The translations under genes were made by a program, and so were the position numbers. From positions 5,490,001-5,554,000 of the forward strand of contig NC_135553.1 of the NCBI RefSeq assembly GCF_964340395.1: a stretch of 64,000 nucleotides of DNA, read 5' to 3'. A model generated the notes under the pieces. It saw only the letters and a list, made by a program, of their open reading frames with translations. It was not told the DNA's origin and ran no database searches. Below are positions 41,101 through 53,669 of this stretch, one piece after another. The DNA comes from Glandiceps talaboti (taxonomy: Eukaryota > Hemichordata > Enteropneusta > Spengelidae). Numbering within the stretch: the stretch's first letter is position 1; each line of letters opens with the position of its first letter.

Positions 41101-44100
41101 GTTGAATATTTGCATTCCTATGTTACCTACATCAAACTAACTAAAACTATAGAAAGAAACATGTTGATGGCAGAGAGTATGAAGGAGAATTTACAAACTG
41201 GTGAAGTTCAGGAAGGAAAGAGGCATACCAAACCACAGGATTTGATTCGACTGTATGACATCATTATCCAGGTACGACATCATCAATGTGCTTCTATGAA
41301 TAGGTCATTTGCATGAAGCTAACATATCGACTTCATCCATCAAGACATGCATGTAAATAAACCCATTGCTGGATTAAAAAAACATGACATCATTCATGTA
41401 TGAGGGATACCTTGTAAAGTCACTGTTTGCGTTGCCAAGAAAGGCCTGTATGCCACTTCTACCTAAGTTTTGTTCAATTCTAGAGTTTTGATCAATGAAA
41501 GCTGTGTATGTATAAGTGAAAGTGAAAGAAACCAACTCATTTTATCTCATTATATAAGGATAAATTTCCATATATTTGACAGAATTTGACAGACATTCCA
41601 CAACTGCCAGGACTAGAAGATGATGACTCATTGAAAGAAGATATTGACAATCAAATAATAGTATACAAGGCATTCAGGTAAGTGTTAGAATTAACCAGAA
41701 AAGAAAGTCTGAAGTTAAATTTGCATGGTAATCATGATATATTGCTAATATGGGGACAATGGAGAGACCTGATAGTTAGAAGACACATCGTCTAAAAAGA
41801 AAGTTGACTCAGCACTATTTAGTGTGGTACTTATAAACCTGTTTTGTCAACGTATCTCTTACAACCCAAACTCCTAATGTCATGTCTTTTATTTTGCTTG
41901 ATTTCCAAAGGGTAAACATACTCAGTGATTTTGCTAAGGTTGGGGAACCCTGGTAACAGAAAGCTGAGAGGGGTAAAAATGGCAGTGTTTCCCCATAGAG
42001 TCTATGTTAATTTGGTTTGGGAACCCAGGTAGATTTTACCTACTTACTGCCCTTAGCAAAAACACTGATACAATTCACAGCATGTTCAATGTACACAGAA
42101 GTTAGGGTCACCTCACTGTGTTTTGTCCACTGTTCAAAGACCTACTGCTAAAGGCCCATAATTCAATCCCAGGTTATCACATTAGTGCTATCAATGGATC
42201 CATACAGATTGCGTAGTAGCTTTCTTTTGTTCAGGACCAATTTATTCTAGACTTCAGTCAGAAAACTTTCCACACCTAAATTTTAATGTACCTGGTCATA
42301 ATGAATTAGAAATGATAGTCAGTTGAAATAGACAGAATAGTCAATTTTTCTTCAGAAGGTTGATATGACCGAGATATGGGTTTGTGGACTGAGGTTGTAC
42401 AGCGGAAGGGCCTGGTGTTAGAAAGGCCCGTAAGACGTACTACCAAGGTCCGCAAAACCCTTATCTGGGCTGTAAAGGTTTTATCATATACAGTATACGG
42501 AAACATTCATTTGAATCATATGATTGCATAATTTAATTATGAAACATCATTTTGTATGCAAAAACAAAGATTGTTTGCACTCTCCATTGAATTACATAGG
42601 AAGTAATACTGGGTATATGATAAAACAAGACAGGCTTTTGACGTCCTTCCAGATTTATGGCAGTGATTTGTCTTGTTAGCATCCCCATCCCATTGACTCT
42701 CATTATCCAAAACTTAAAAATCATAATTGAAGAATAACATTCTTTTATAATTGAAGTATAACATGTCGGTGGCCGAGCGGTTAGCTCGTACGCCTCTTAC
42801 CTCTGCAGCCTGGGTTTGAACCCGCCTGGTATCGACTGGGTTTGATTAAATTTACCACGTTGTAAGTAAGAAGAGTGTCGTTCAGTTTGACTCTACCGAA
42901 CAATGCAGGTTTTCGCCAGGTACTCCGGTTTCCTCCTGCATTAACACTGAACTTTCCTCCTGTTATTGGGCAATGCCTGTTTGATGGTTAATAAATAAAT
43001 AAATAAATAAATGAATAAATTCAACCTCAGACAAACAAATTTGTTAGTTGTATGAAGTTCACCAGATTCACAAGTACAACAAGAAATTAACAACCCAATA
43101 CTTAACAAGAAGTATCATTTGCCATGCTATGTCACACTATGCCATACAAGGTGTTAGAAACAGTATCCAGTGTATAGATTTGGAACTTCTTTACTGCAGT
43201 TGTACGAAAATACATTTATAAATTAATGGCATCGGCTGTTTAAGAAAAGTGGCTAAGCCACCCGACTAAGCCTTCTCATGAGCACATCTGTGTGGTGTGG
43301 GCGGCTACTTCCCAGTCTGAGGTTATTGACTCTGTCGTGATAAAATAAAGTGTGGGAAGTTTGTCTGTTTACTGTTATTTAGATCATTATCACAACTGTG
43401 AGGTGACTGTCTGTGCCATGACCTTGTATAACACAGCAGGGTCATGACCTTTGACACTAGGGTCACAACTTGTGATACTAGGGTGATGACTTTTGTAACT
43501 ACTCAATAAATCATAATGAATAACTGTAGGAGTGTACTTTTACTGATTATGACACAAAGTTCAAAAATGTTTAAAATGTGAATATTTTTGGCACAACGCT
43601 GTAGGATAAGGTTTAGATGAGAACATGAGAAGAAAAGGCATAGTTGAACAATAATTGGAAAAAGTTGAAAAACTGGATCCAAAATAAACCTGTCAAATTC
43701 TCTGTAAAGTACTCTAAGATTTTGCAAAATGAATTGAAGACTGCCAAATCACTGTTTTCCCAGTTTTTACTCGGAGTACGAAACAAGTGTTATGAAAAAT
43801 TGTTGACTTTGTTACTGCAGTGTCATTTGATAAACACTTTGCTGTTCACCAAAAAATGTGTTTTCCGGTAACTTTAGTCATCACTGAAACATGAGGAGGG
43901 GGTTGACCTTTGACCCATGACCTTTCAAATTTATGTATCATAAAGTGTGATTAATAGAGTACAAAGGTCAAAAGCATAAAATTTATACTAAGTGATTTTA
44001 GAGATTTATAGATGGTACTGTGTTGGACACATGTTTTGGATTAAATTTTGCATTGGTGGATTATTCCTTTGTGTCTGACATGAGATTCTTCTCTTTTCCT

Positions 44101-46458
44101 CCTTCACCAGATGTTTCTATGTAGCACAGTCATTTACTGTAGCCAAGAAATGGGTGGAGGCATCAGCATTATATGAGAGAGTTTTATTCTATGGTGATAT
44201 AGCTGAAGACCAGTTGAAGATGTCTTCGAGTAAATCATCAAATAACAAGGTGAGAATTGGACAATAAACCATATTGCATGGCTTAATTATATAAGAGAAA
44301 AATGTTGAAAATCATAAAAAGATAACTGAAAAAATATAGTCATCTTTCGAAATTGGATTTGGCTTGATATTATTGTCATATTTGAAATCTGTTTTATTAA
44401 AAAAAGTATGATGCAAAAATGTAAATGCCTATCAACTGAATGTCATCTTCATTTAAAAAGTAACCACAGATCAGTGTTTGGAAAATTTGAAATTAGAGGG
44501 ATAAGTTATTATATACATACTGCACTGTAAGAATTGATATATGTCTTCTATAAAGAATAATATTTCTGAGTCCCCTGTTTTCTTTATATTGCCATATCAT
44601 TGAACTCATTACAATACAGGAAAAAATGATTTCCATCCCTTCCATATTCTGCCAAGGTAGAATCTGACAAACTTGTATCATTATTTGGGACATGATACCC
44701 AATACAGTAGTAACAGATGTTGGGAGGAATAATTGTCGGTGTCAAATTTGCAAAAGGATGTCACAAAGTCACACTTTGTTTTGATTGCTTTTCAACTCTG
44801 TCACCAAGCAACTGTCACCACATCATTAGTCAGCCTGAAGGAAATATCCAGGATAGAAGGTGAAACTGTTGCCACACATAGCAACCGCAAGTCTGCTAGC
44901 CTTTAGTTACTTCATTATCAACTTCATCTCAGGATGCCTGAGAACATTGATAAATATTTCTCTTCATTACCTTTTCAGGAACTTGAAAAGAAATTAGAAG
45001 ATCTTATAAAATTAGTCAAAGGTTTGAAGTACTCAGTGCATGCATCAGCTATATTAGGTAAGTGAAGCAAATCACTGTCTCCCTGTGGCATGGTTAGAAT
45101 TAGCAGTTCGTAGGTCATGGGTTTGAATTTCTGTGACGACCCCAAACTCCAAGGGTGAGTGCCTACGGACTTGATGAATATGCTGTATCACTTGGCTGTG
45201 TCTCATCACAAGATAAGTGTGAATTTTGGGGGGAACTCAAACAGTCAGAAGCAATTACTCACAAGGTCCCTGCAGGTGCTATGTCTTGCTGGACCTGGGT
45301 GACTACGAGACTGTGGACTGACTGGGAAAGCCTTGACAGTTTCACAGTGATCAGTGACATGATAAAGAGTGTGCAACATAGCCCTGTTATGTAGTTCCAA
45401 ACCTGAATGGAGTTCTGTAGAATTGTGTGTATGTGTCAGTATAAAAAAAGTTGCTGGGCGCAATTCCCAGCATTAAAATTAAAAAAATAAAGAGTAAAGT
45501 ATATTTGACCAAAATAAATATCTTTCATATTCAGCATACTGTACACTGACTTTGTTACTTCTAGATGTTTCATGTGTGTATTGCTTTGAGATGTATCTGA
45601 TGTGTACTTTGTTGAATGAATGCTGCTGATGTTTAGTAGTTTTACAGAGAAAATTGATTTTGTCATTTGATAAGAAATTTTAATGCTCATATTCTGATAT
45701 CTGCTACAGATTTCTTCAGTTGAACATTGAGAACAATCATCTTCACAAATCTGTAAAAATTAAAAAATATTGTTTCAACAGATGTATTTTGTTTCAATTA
45801 GATGTATGAGAAGTACATTTGTAAGTGTACTTTCAATAAGTGAATGTAGCTGACAAAAATCCTAGTATTGGGACTTTTCTGCTCATAATCTTGTAAATGG
45901 ATCACTCAGGCATTTCTACTGAAATGCCAACATCAGATTAGGTTTAAAATTCAAGTGTATAAAATAGTTGTCTAGTAGAGACACAGAAAAACTTGGTCCT
46001 GGATAACAAAAGAATGATCCTATGTCATCCTTGTGGCTCCACTGATGAGGTAGCTCTAATGCAAGAACCTAGGATTGAATCATGGGTCTTTAATGACATT
46101 CAGCTGTAATGAGACATACAATTTAATCTTTCAGTCAGTTCTAATCTTTGTGTTTCCTTTTGTTTCAGACACCGAAGACATCACCACAGAAGTGTCCCAA
46201 CTCAGCATTTCAAATAACAAACCTTTGGTTGATAGGTTAGAGGAATATAGAGAAGATCCTTCATTGTATAGTCGTCATGCCAACCTAGTAACATTTCCCC
46301 CTGAGTTCCAACCTGTACCAAGTAAACCATTATTCTTTGATATTGCCTTCAATCACGTTGATTTCCCATCACTGGAAGATAAAGTTGAACAGAAGAAGGC
46401 AGCCAGTGGCGGTATTACTGGCTTTGTTAAAGGATGGCTATGGGGTGGCAAGAAGTGA
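35144..46458 (+). CDS. SRP68: SRP68, signal recognition particle 68-kDa subunit
   Basis: SRP68 binds SRP RNA and SRP72 in the particle that targets secretory ribosomes to the ER. Exons: 35144-35234, 36541-36607, 37300-37413, 38372-38567, 38911-38993, 39699-39888, 40352-40591, 41062-41271, 41583-41677, 44111-44249, 44979-45057 and 46169-46458. All joints keep frame; 597 residues (human about 627). Seen: QQQHGLRHGDHQRYR (39-53), AWSYAMQLKQEANTEPRKKF in exon 4, QRVEEIAPNIRYCAYNIGDE in exon 6, QTREKQAATLSEVTWRGR in exon 7, KPQDLIRLYDIIIQ in exon 8, KPLFFDIAFNHV and a Gly/Lys-rich end in exon 12. The N-terminal half is the RNA-binding region and the C-terminal part binds SRP72 (family knowledge). 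The start has a good context (AAGATGG); the upstream frame is unlike SRP68. The acidic N-terminus replaces the Gly-rich one of mammals. Confidence 0.97.
36411..36542. repeat. 66-bp tandem duplication covering the acceptor of SRP68 intron 1
   Basis: GCATAGAGCTACACAAAATG onward through GTTGATTTCAGT is repeated at 36411 and 36477 with one base difference. Each copy ends in the same polypyrimidine and CAG acceptor (36474 and 36540). Exon 2 starts after the second. Use of the first would add 66 bases and bring in an in-frame stop (G|TA GCA TAG). Confidence 0.93.
38089..38236. repeat. 46-bp tandem repeat, ~3 copies, SRP68 intron 3
   Basis: GTTTTCACAAAGTAAAAT units start at 38091, 38137 and 38183, the third more diverged, followed by a partial copy. 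Confidence 0.8.
39015..39404. repeat. 195-bp perfect-looking tandem duplication in SRP68 intron 5
   Basis: 39015-39209 and 39210-39404 differ at essentially one base (CATCGGTCAAG or CATCGATCAAG). The first copy begins about 20 bases after the exon 5 donor at 38994. Such identity means a recent event or an assembly duplication. Confidence 0.92.
39980..40066. repeat. Short tandem duplication in SRP68 intron 6
   Basis: TGACAGTAATACATAGTCTA and the following GAGCATCACCCCTGA occur twice in succession; the second copy has an extra CATA. Confidence 0.8.
42764..43020 (+). mobile_element. tRNA-derived SINE in SRP68 intron 9
   Basis: The head has Pol III promoter boxes: A box TGGCCGAGCGGTTAG (42770-42784) and B box GGGTTTGAACCC (42812-42823), as in tRNA-Ser or -Leu. 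The body has a conserved-looking TACTCCGGTTTCCTCCTGC block (from about 42920), similar to a motif I recall from SINEs of several marine invertebrates. The tail is (AAAT)n to about 43020. It is not a working tRNA, since the sequence after the B box does not close an acceptor stem. Family name not asserted. Confidence 0.85.
45085..45492 (+). mobile_element. Possible second SINE-like element in SRP68 intron 11
   Basis: A-box-like TGGCATGGTTAGAAT near 45086 and B-box-like GGGTTTGAATT at 45119 are spaced as in a tRNA, and an A-rich end (ATTAAAATTAAAAAAATAAA) lies at about 45473-45492. The body differs from the SINE at 42764. It is 28 bases after the exon 11 donor. Only the two boxes and the tail support the call. 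Confidence 0.45.
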
Positions 46459-49313
46459 TGTGCATGCCAAAAGTTCTTTTGCTTCACTCTCTCTCTCTTT
46501 CTCTCTGATCTGTGTAATCATAAACACTATAAAAACTGGAAGATGTGAAATGCACAGTTTTTAGTTTGCTGAACCATGTCAGTGATTGAACTACATTTTA
46601 TTTGTCACTGCTACTACTGGTACTCTTGTTGAATAGGACACTCTATCAGTATGATTTCAAATGACTGTGACCTTTGACTCAAGATGGCTGCTTGTAGGGC
46701 ATCCTTCTTCCAGAAAATGAATCACTACCTTTCTAAACAGTGTACAACAAATTACAATTGAGAAACTGTATAGCTATGTACTGTGTAGAGATACTACAGT
46801 GGCAGGGTAGGTTTCGACAATCCAAGACAAGTCACACACTAAAACCAACATTCGTCAACAGATAACCACTATTCAAAACATGTGACCTTACAGACACAGG
46901 AGCCTGATAAATATCGGGTACAATTTTCAAGTTTGTGTTTGGAACAGAACTTTAATTTTGATAATGGATTACCAACACATGAATTTTCATTTAAAACCAA
47001 CATTGTATAACACATTTTGACATTCTATGAATGATGATGATAACACTCACAGTCGGTCAGTGTTTCTAATAGCTTATCACATGTGTGGAGACGTGCACAA
47101 TTTCTAGGCTTATCAGCTGTGAAAGAATGGATCAATGTATGGGAAGACCCATGCAGTTTTTTATTATTTTTGTAGACTTTGTGTACATTATTGTCAACTT
47201 GTAGTGTTTACACTATCTCTGTTTACACTGTGGTTAGATTACCATCACCAAGGCATTGCTACCATGCATTGGTTGATTTACTACATGCTGTAAAAGTTTT
47301 AATTATCTTGTCTTTTCTTGTTGAAACTACTCTTGCCTCGGGGTCATATCAATGATGTGGCATTTCAAGACCCTTAGGGTATAGGCACATAGTAAATTTT
47401 GAACTGATTACTTTGAAGAGATTGAACCCACATTACCCATCATAGGGAAAGTAAGACTGAATGTTTGTATTTCTAAAGCCTAGATTTCAGGCGAATGGGG
47501 ATTTTGAATTTTTGATTTCCCTGTCTCTTGATGGAGAAATAAGGAATTCAAAACCACCATTCACAAGGATTCCAGACTAATATTTCCAACAAGAACACAG
47601 AAATGTTGGCTTACTTTATCAGCAGTCTTGCTGAGACTATGAAATGTATTATTTGGTATGAAGCATCAACCAAACCTACAAAATTCTTTCTTCATTCAGT
47701 TGTAAACTTGATTAGAAATCTCTTTCTTTATTGCTGTACAAAACTGTGCAAGTGAAAGGTGACAATAAATTGACTCTTTTTTTTTTTAAGACTGATTACA
47801 GATATATATAATGATGTACACTCACCTACAGTGAGGGTCTATCATAAAAATAGTTATTTTACTCTCAATGATTAAATGCTATAGTCTTCTTTCTTTGTTC
47901 ACCTACGCTATCAATTGTAAGAGATTTCCATTTGATATTTTGTAGAAGAACTATAACCCCCACCAGTAAAATCATCAATTCTGAGATCAAGTAAGAATGG
48001 TTCCTTTCTCGTCATGTTCAAATTGATGGAAATACCATAATAAATCTCCAGAATGCAGTTGTGTCTCTGTCATTTTTGTTATCCAAACACATTTTCCTGG
48101 TTGTCTGTACTTCAAAAGAACTCCCTTAATATACTCAAGATCATTGAAATACCGTCAACATTTCCAACAAAAATAGTGGACTTGGTATCTGGTGAATAGC
48201 GCCCCCTAGTGGGCATGTAGTGAAATAGGTGCAAGAAACTTGTGTAAATCATAGCATAGCTGAGTAATGAAATTACATGTGATATTTTGTTCTTTTTCTG
48301 ATGGGCTGTGCACTGAAGGACATTTTATGTTTGACTAAATGTCTAATGAAAGAATAATACAATAACTTAAAATGCACCACTATTTCAAGTAATATTGCTG
48401 GGGGGGGGGGGGGGGCTGTTCAATAATGAGCCTGGAGGAATTATGTATTCTATAGACTAAGATACGTCTTGTCACTTCCCTCTCATTAGCCTGATCTATC
48501 TATGACGGCTTAACTAACATGTGAGGGCGCCCTGTCATGATGTAACTGACAAGACTGTGCATATTGTACTGTGTAAATATAATCTGTTCCCAAATATACT
48601 GTCACAGTGTTGTTTCTCAACTCAAAGTTATGAATAAATTGTTCTTCTCTTTAATTTGCACTAGTGATGCAGCTGAGAAACTTAATAAATTTGTTTCATG
48701 TAGGTGATCGTAATTTCATGCAAAGAAATAAGTACCATATGTAATGGTGTACTTACTATATCTCCTGTGTACAAAGCAAACTAATTTCGAAAGATGAGAG
48801 CAACCTGTCCATTTTGGATTTTTTTATTGTTGACAAAGTTATCACAGTGCTGCTCAGTGTTTGAACTCATCAAGTAGGTATAGTTTTCCCAAGGTCTATA
48901 AAGTAGTTGAGTCTATGTATTTGCTTGTCATGCACATTTCTTGCTATTGTATCATTATTTCTGTGGAGAGCATGAAGCTCAGTCTTTTCAAAACAATAGT
49001 ATACCTCAGAGATGCAAATAATGAACAGCACGTTCTTCCAGTGTCAGTGAGAAGTCAAGATTTTATGATTTTTTACAAAGAGAATAAACCTATCTAAGTA
49101 TATTTAATTTCAGTTATTATTAGAAATAAAGAATTTTCTGAAACTGAAAGTCACATTGTTCTCAAAATTTATTTGTCACTTTTCTGGGTGTAAAGAACAA
49201 AATTACAGTGCACAACTATAAAACAAATATCTTCATCTTCTGGAGTTCTACATACAGAATCCTATCGTGTCCGTAGAGGGCGCAAAGTCGCAAAGCATGC
49301 TGGGTTTGTGTCC
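46459..49313. other. SRP68 3' UTR and gap before UQCRC2
   Basis: AATAAA at 47764-47769, followed by a T run, is the best SRP68 polyadenylation signal and gives a ~1.3-kb 3' UTR; other AATAAA hexamers lie at 48039 and 48633. The fold-back element at 47478 would then be inside the 3' UTR. A G run sits near 48402. No other gene was seen. Confidence 0.5.
47478..47577. mobile_element. Small fold-back (MITE-like) element, copy B
   Basis: About 100 bp with imperfect terminal inverted repeats of ~35 bp: left GCCTAGATTTCAGGCGAATG, right (reverse-complemented) GTCTGGAATCCTTGTGAATG, both running into GGGATTTTGAATT-like sequence. Copy A at 17963 shares both arms. It lies in the probable SRP68 3' UTR. 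No coding capacity. Confidence 0.68.
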
Positions 49314-52300
49314 ATGTCTGTTCGTCCTATCAAAATGTCTGTCAGGGTCACGGCGGCCAAACCTGTTATCGCCAATATTTCGGTGAGAATTTAACTTTCT
49401 TTTAAAATTTCTGACGATTTATATTATTCGCAATGTTTATTTCGAACTGGCTCGTTCTCGATGTAATACTTTTTTCACAAGCGCCGCATGAAGGAAAAGC
49501 CGGTTGGTTCGTTAGCTCACGTACACGCGATCGTGGCCTCCAATAACTTTCATCGGTTAGTGTTACACAAACGTTGGCCAACCAAAGTATTTCATGGTGA
49601 CACTGATATTTTTTACATACTTGTCTGTCAGTGTGTTTGTTGATACTCTAAGAGCCTTACCAGTGTAATCGACAGTGAATTGTTATCGATATAAACTGCT
49701 CTTGGGAAGTAGTCAGTCCTTCCATGAGGTCAAATACTAAATAGTACATACATCACGACATACACACGTAACGTTTAAACAATACCATGCGTGGAAATAT
49801 AACGTTGATTATTATCAAAATCACATTTTCTTCGAGCAGACCCGTTCTAAAGTTGTGACTGTAACCAGTAAAGTAGAAAAAATTGGATATGTGAAGTTAT
49901 TTGTATATGAAATTGTTTCATAAGTATTTATGCATTGACCCAGTTCACTGGTGGTATTACTCTCCATGACATGGAGGTACAGGTAGATTCACAGTCTGTT
50001 CAGAACATTCTTTATGCAGTAGTGTAAGACCACTTTTTCTTACCATTTGTCTTTGCTTTGTTGTGAACAGAGGCGGCATTTTGCTGCTTGGCCAGCTTTT
50101 GCTAGAAAGAAGCAAGAAATTGTAGAACTTGAAAAGGAAGATGTCAAGGTATGTTGATATTTCAAAAAGTCTAAGGATTTGTCCAGAGTGTTCATGTTTA
50201 TCTTGTGAAATACTAGTTTGGTTTATAAATCACTTATTTCAAATGGTTGCAATTTATTTAACTTTGAAAATGTATCAGATCTAAATAAATGGTGAGCCCT
50301 GTAGTAGTGTAAAAAAAATTGAAGCATATTTCTCTCTCAAAATTATGTATTAATTACTTCTTTTATCACATGATTTTATGCCATAATTACTTTTGATGTA
50401 AATAATTGTCAAAGTCAGTTGATTGGCTTTGAAATGGTGAATAAATTCATTGGAGTCTCAAGGTGCCATGAAGGCTTTTTGTTAGTGAATAACGATTATG
50501 TCTTTCTTATCCTCAGATCACAAAACTTCCCAATGGTTTAACGGTAGCGTCATTAGAAAATAACTCTCCTGTATCCAAAGTTGGGTTCATTGTCAATGCT
50601 GGTAGTCGGTATGAAGACAGTAATAACCTTGGTATTACTCACTACCTCAGATCATGTGCTCATCTGGTAAGTTTTGTGGACTGGCTGTACATTAGATAGG
50701 GATTTATATTCAAGCTAGGCAGTTAGGAGAATGTAGAACAGGGGACTGGCTGTACATTAGATACACATTTGCATTCAAGCTAGGCAGTTGAGGGAATGTA
50801 GAACAGTGGACTGAATGTACAATATACACATTTGTATTCAAGTTAGGGAGTTAGGGGAATGTAGATCAGGGGACTGACTGTACATTAGATAGAGATTTGT
50901 ATTCAAGCTAGGCAGTTAGGGGAATGTAGAACAGTGGACTGAATGTACAATATACACATTTGTATTCAAGCTAGGTAGTTAGGGGAATGTAGAACAGGGG
51001 ACTGACTGTACATTAGATACACATTTGTATTCAAGCTAGGCAGTTAGGGGAATGTAGAACATGGGACTGACTGTACATTAGATAGAGATTTGTATTCAAG
51101 CTAGGTAGTTAGGGGAATGTAGAACAGGGGACTGACTGTACATTAGATACACATTTGTATTCAAGCTAGGTAGTTAGGGGAATGTAGAACAGGGGACTGA
51201 CTGTACATTAGATACACATTTGTATTCAAGCTAGGGAGTTAGGGGAATGTAGAACAGGGGACTGGTTGTACATTAGATACACATTTGTATTCAAGCTAGG
51301 GAGTTAGGGGAATGTAGAACAGGGGACTGGTTGTACATTAAATAGAGATTTGTATTCTAGCTAGGGAGTTAGGGGAATGTAGAACAGTGGACTGACTGTA
51401 CAGTAGATATAGATTTATATTCAAGCTAGGCAGATAGGGGAATGTAGAACAGGGGACTGACTTTACATTAGATACACATTTGTGTTCAAGCTAGGGAGTT
51501 AGGGGAATGTAGAACAGGGGACTGACTGTACATTAGATACACATTTGTGTTCAAGCTAGGGAGTTAGGGATAGGTTTTGGTTAGCAATAGAAACACGGTT
51601 AGACTCCATAGCATGATTTGTATCATCTGCAGTGAGTGAACACTGCTTTACATGTTTCCTGTTTTATCTCTCCAAAGTTGGTTCCCAGACAGTAAGATGT
51701 AGCACTTAGTTGTTTTTTTACAAAACCGTCAAAATTTATGCAAGACATAGGCACAGTATTGAGTAAAGATTCCAAGCAATATACTCACACTATTTTCCAC
51801 CAGTTCATGTTGTCATGTTTTTTCCTTTTTTCCTTTCTTTCATTGTAATTTATGTGTCCTCAAATTGAACTCTACATCACTGAAATGACACCCTCCATGT
51901 TTATGTTGTTGATAGCAGTCAGTCCACAGTGCATATTGGTGCTTCCACAAACAATCCCAAAGCAATGTATATTTTAGAAGAGTGTGATGGAAAGCTATTT
52001 CATGATCAGTTCAAAATGTATTACATGTCAAAAGTGGATTCATTAGATTATTTCACAAATTACATGACACATGAGCTAAGCAGAATTTTATATGATTGCC
52101 TTTTCTGACAATAGCAAAAATATTGAATGATGTTTTGGTTTTGGTATCTCTTTGTAGACAACACAAGGACACACTACATTTGCTATTACAAGAGGGATTG
52201 AACGACTTGGTGGAAGCTTAGAAGTGACAACAACCAGAGAACATGCCATCTATTCAGTTCAAACACTTAGAGATCGCTTGTAAGTTGAAGTCAATTTACT

Positions 52301-53621
52301 CAGCAAGTGTTTAATACCATATAAAATATGTCTTCAGCAATGCTATTATAATCGCTATCATCATTCATAGTTGTTGTAAAATGCCACTTTTCACAACAAC
52401 TCTGTAGAAACAAGAAGGTATATAAATCTACTGTATTACTAATTAGAGATTACTGATACATGCCACCCCCCTCAGAGGAAAAAATGATCATAAGTGTATC
52501 ATTTTTATGGTAATGACAAAAATTGGTGCCATTACAGTGACAAAATCAATGTTTCTCTTCAAAGATAAATGTGAATTTCGTTTTATTTCTTCTTCAAAAA
52601 GTATGTCATGTGAAAGAAAAAATTATGATATTCATGTATTGTTTGTTTTGTTTGCTACAGGTCCACCGCTGTGGATTATGTGAGTAATGTTGTGATCTCT
52701 CCATCATTTAAACGATGGGAAGTGTCTCGCAATGTACCCAGAATAGAGATTGATACAGCTATAGCCAGAAATGAACCCCAACAAGGTAGGTTTGTAGTAC
52801 CATCACTGTAGACTAACATCACTGGGTAGACTATTGCCACAGTGTATTATCACTCCGAATGCCATCAAACTGATTCTCTCACTCATGTATCTCCATATTT
52901 GAACTGAGATAAGCACACAGTATGCACACTTGCTATACAGGAAAACAGACATTGTCAGAGGGGATGTAAATGTCATTCTGTGCCAAAGCCACGGGGTGGG
53001 AATGGGTACCGGTACTCGGTGTGAGGTTAGACTAGTGGCAGTGAGTTAATCACTCATTGTTTTTACTGACGACACTACTGTACGATTGAGGTGAACATAT
53101 CACTAATTTAGTAACTACATGTATCCATTTCTTGTTTTCAGATTTGATAGAACGTATACATGCAGCAGCTTTCAGGAATTCACTGGGTCAATCCTTATAC
53201 TGTCCAGATTATAACATAGGTAAAATCACATCAGCTATGCTGACTGAGTTTGTGCAGAAAAAGTATACTGCTGGTAACATGGCATTAGTTGGCCTTGGTA
53301 AGTATTTATCATCTACTGTACTTTCATCTTTAACAAATGTACAGACATGTAAAAAATTGTTTATCACTTATGTGTCCTTTTGATTATTGTTTAATATATC
53401 AGTGATTTCTGATTTATTTTTACCTTGCTTTGCACTCTGAATAATTGACAAACATTGATTAAAAGTTGTCAGTAATGCCTTCTTGAAGGACATTCATCAA
53501 CAAGAAAGTATAGCCTTGTCATTTAGCTGTCTATCTTCTCACTATGCATACAATTTTCTTTATTAACAAATGAGCTTTGTAGAATGAACGTATGGACACC
53601 AGTACCATACATGCATGCATA

Positions 53622-53669
<48 letters not shown>

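Noticed and set aside
42764-42840. Functional tRNA-Ser/Leu gene
   Set aside because: A and B boxes are present, but there is no closing acceptor stem and the sequence continues into a SINE body with an AAAT tail.
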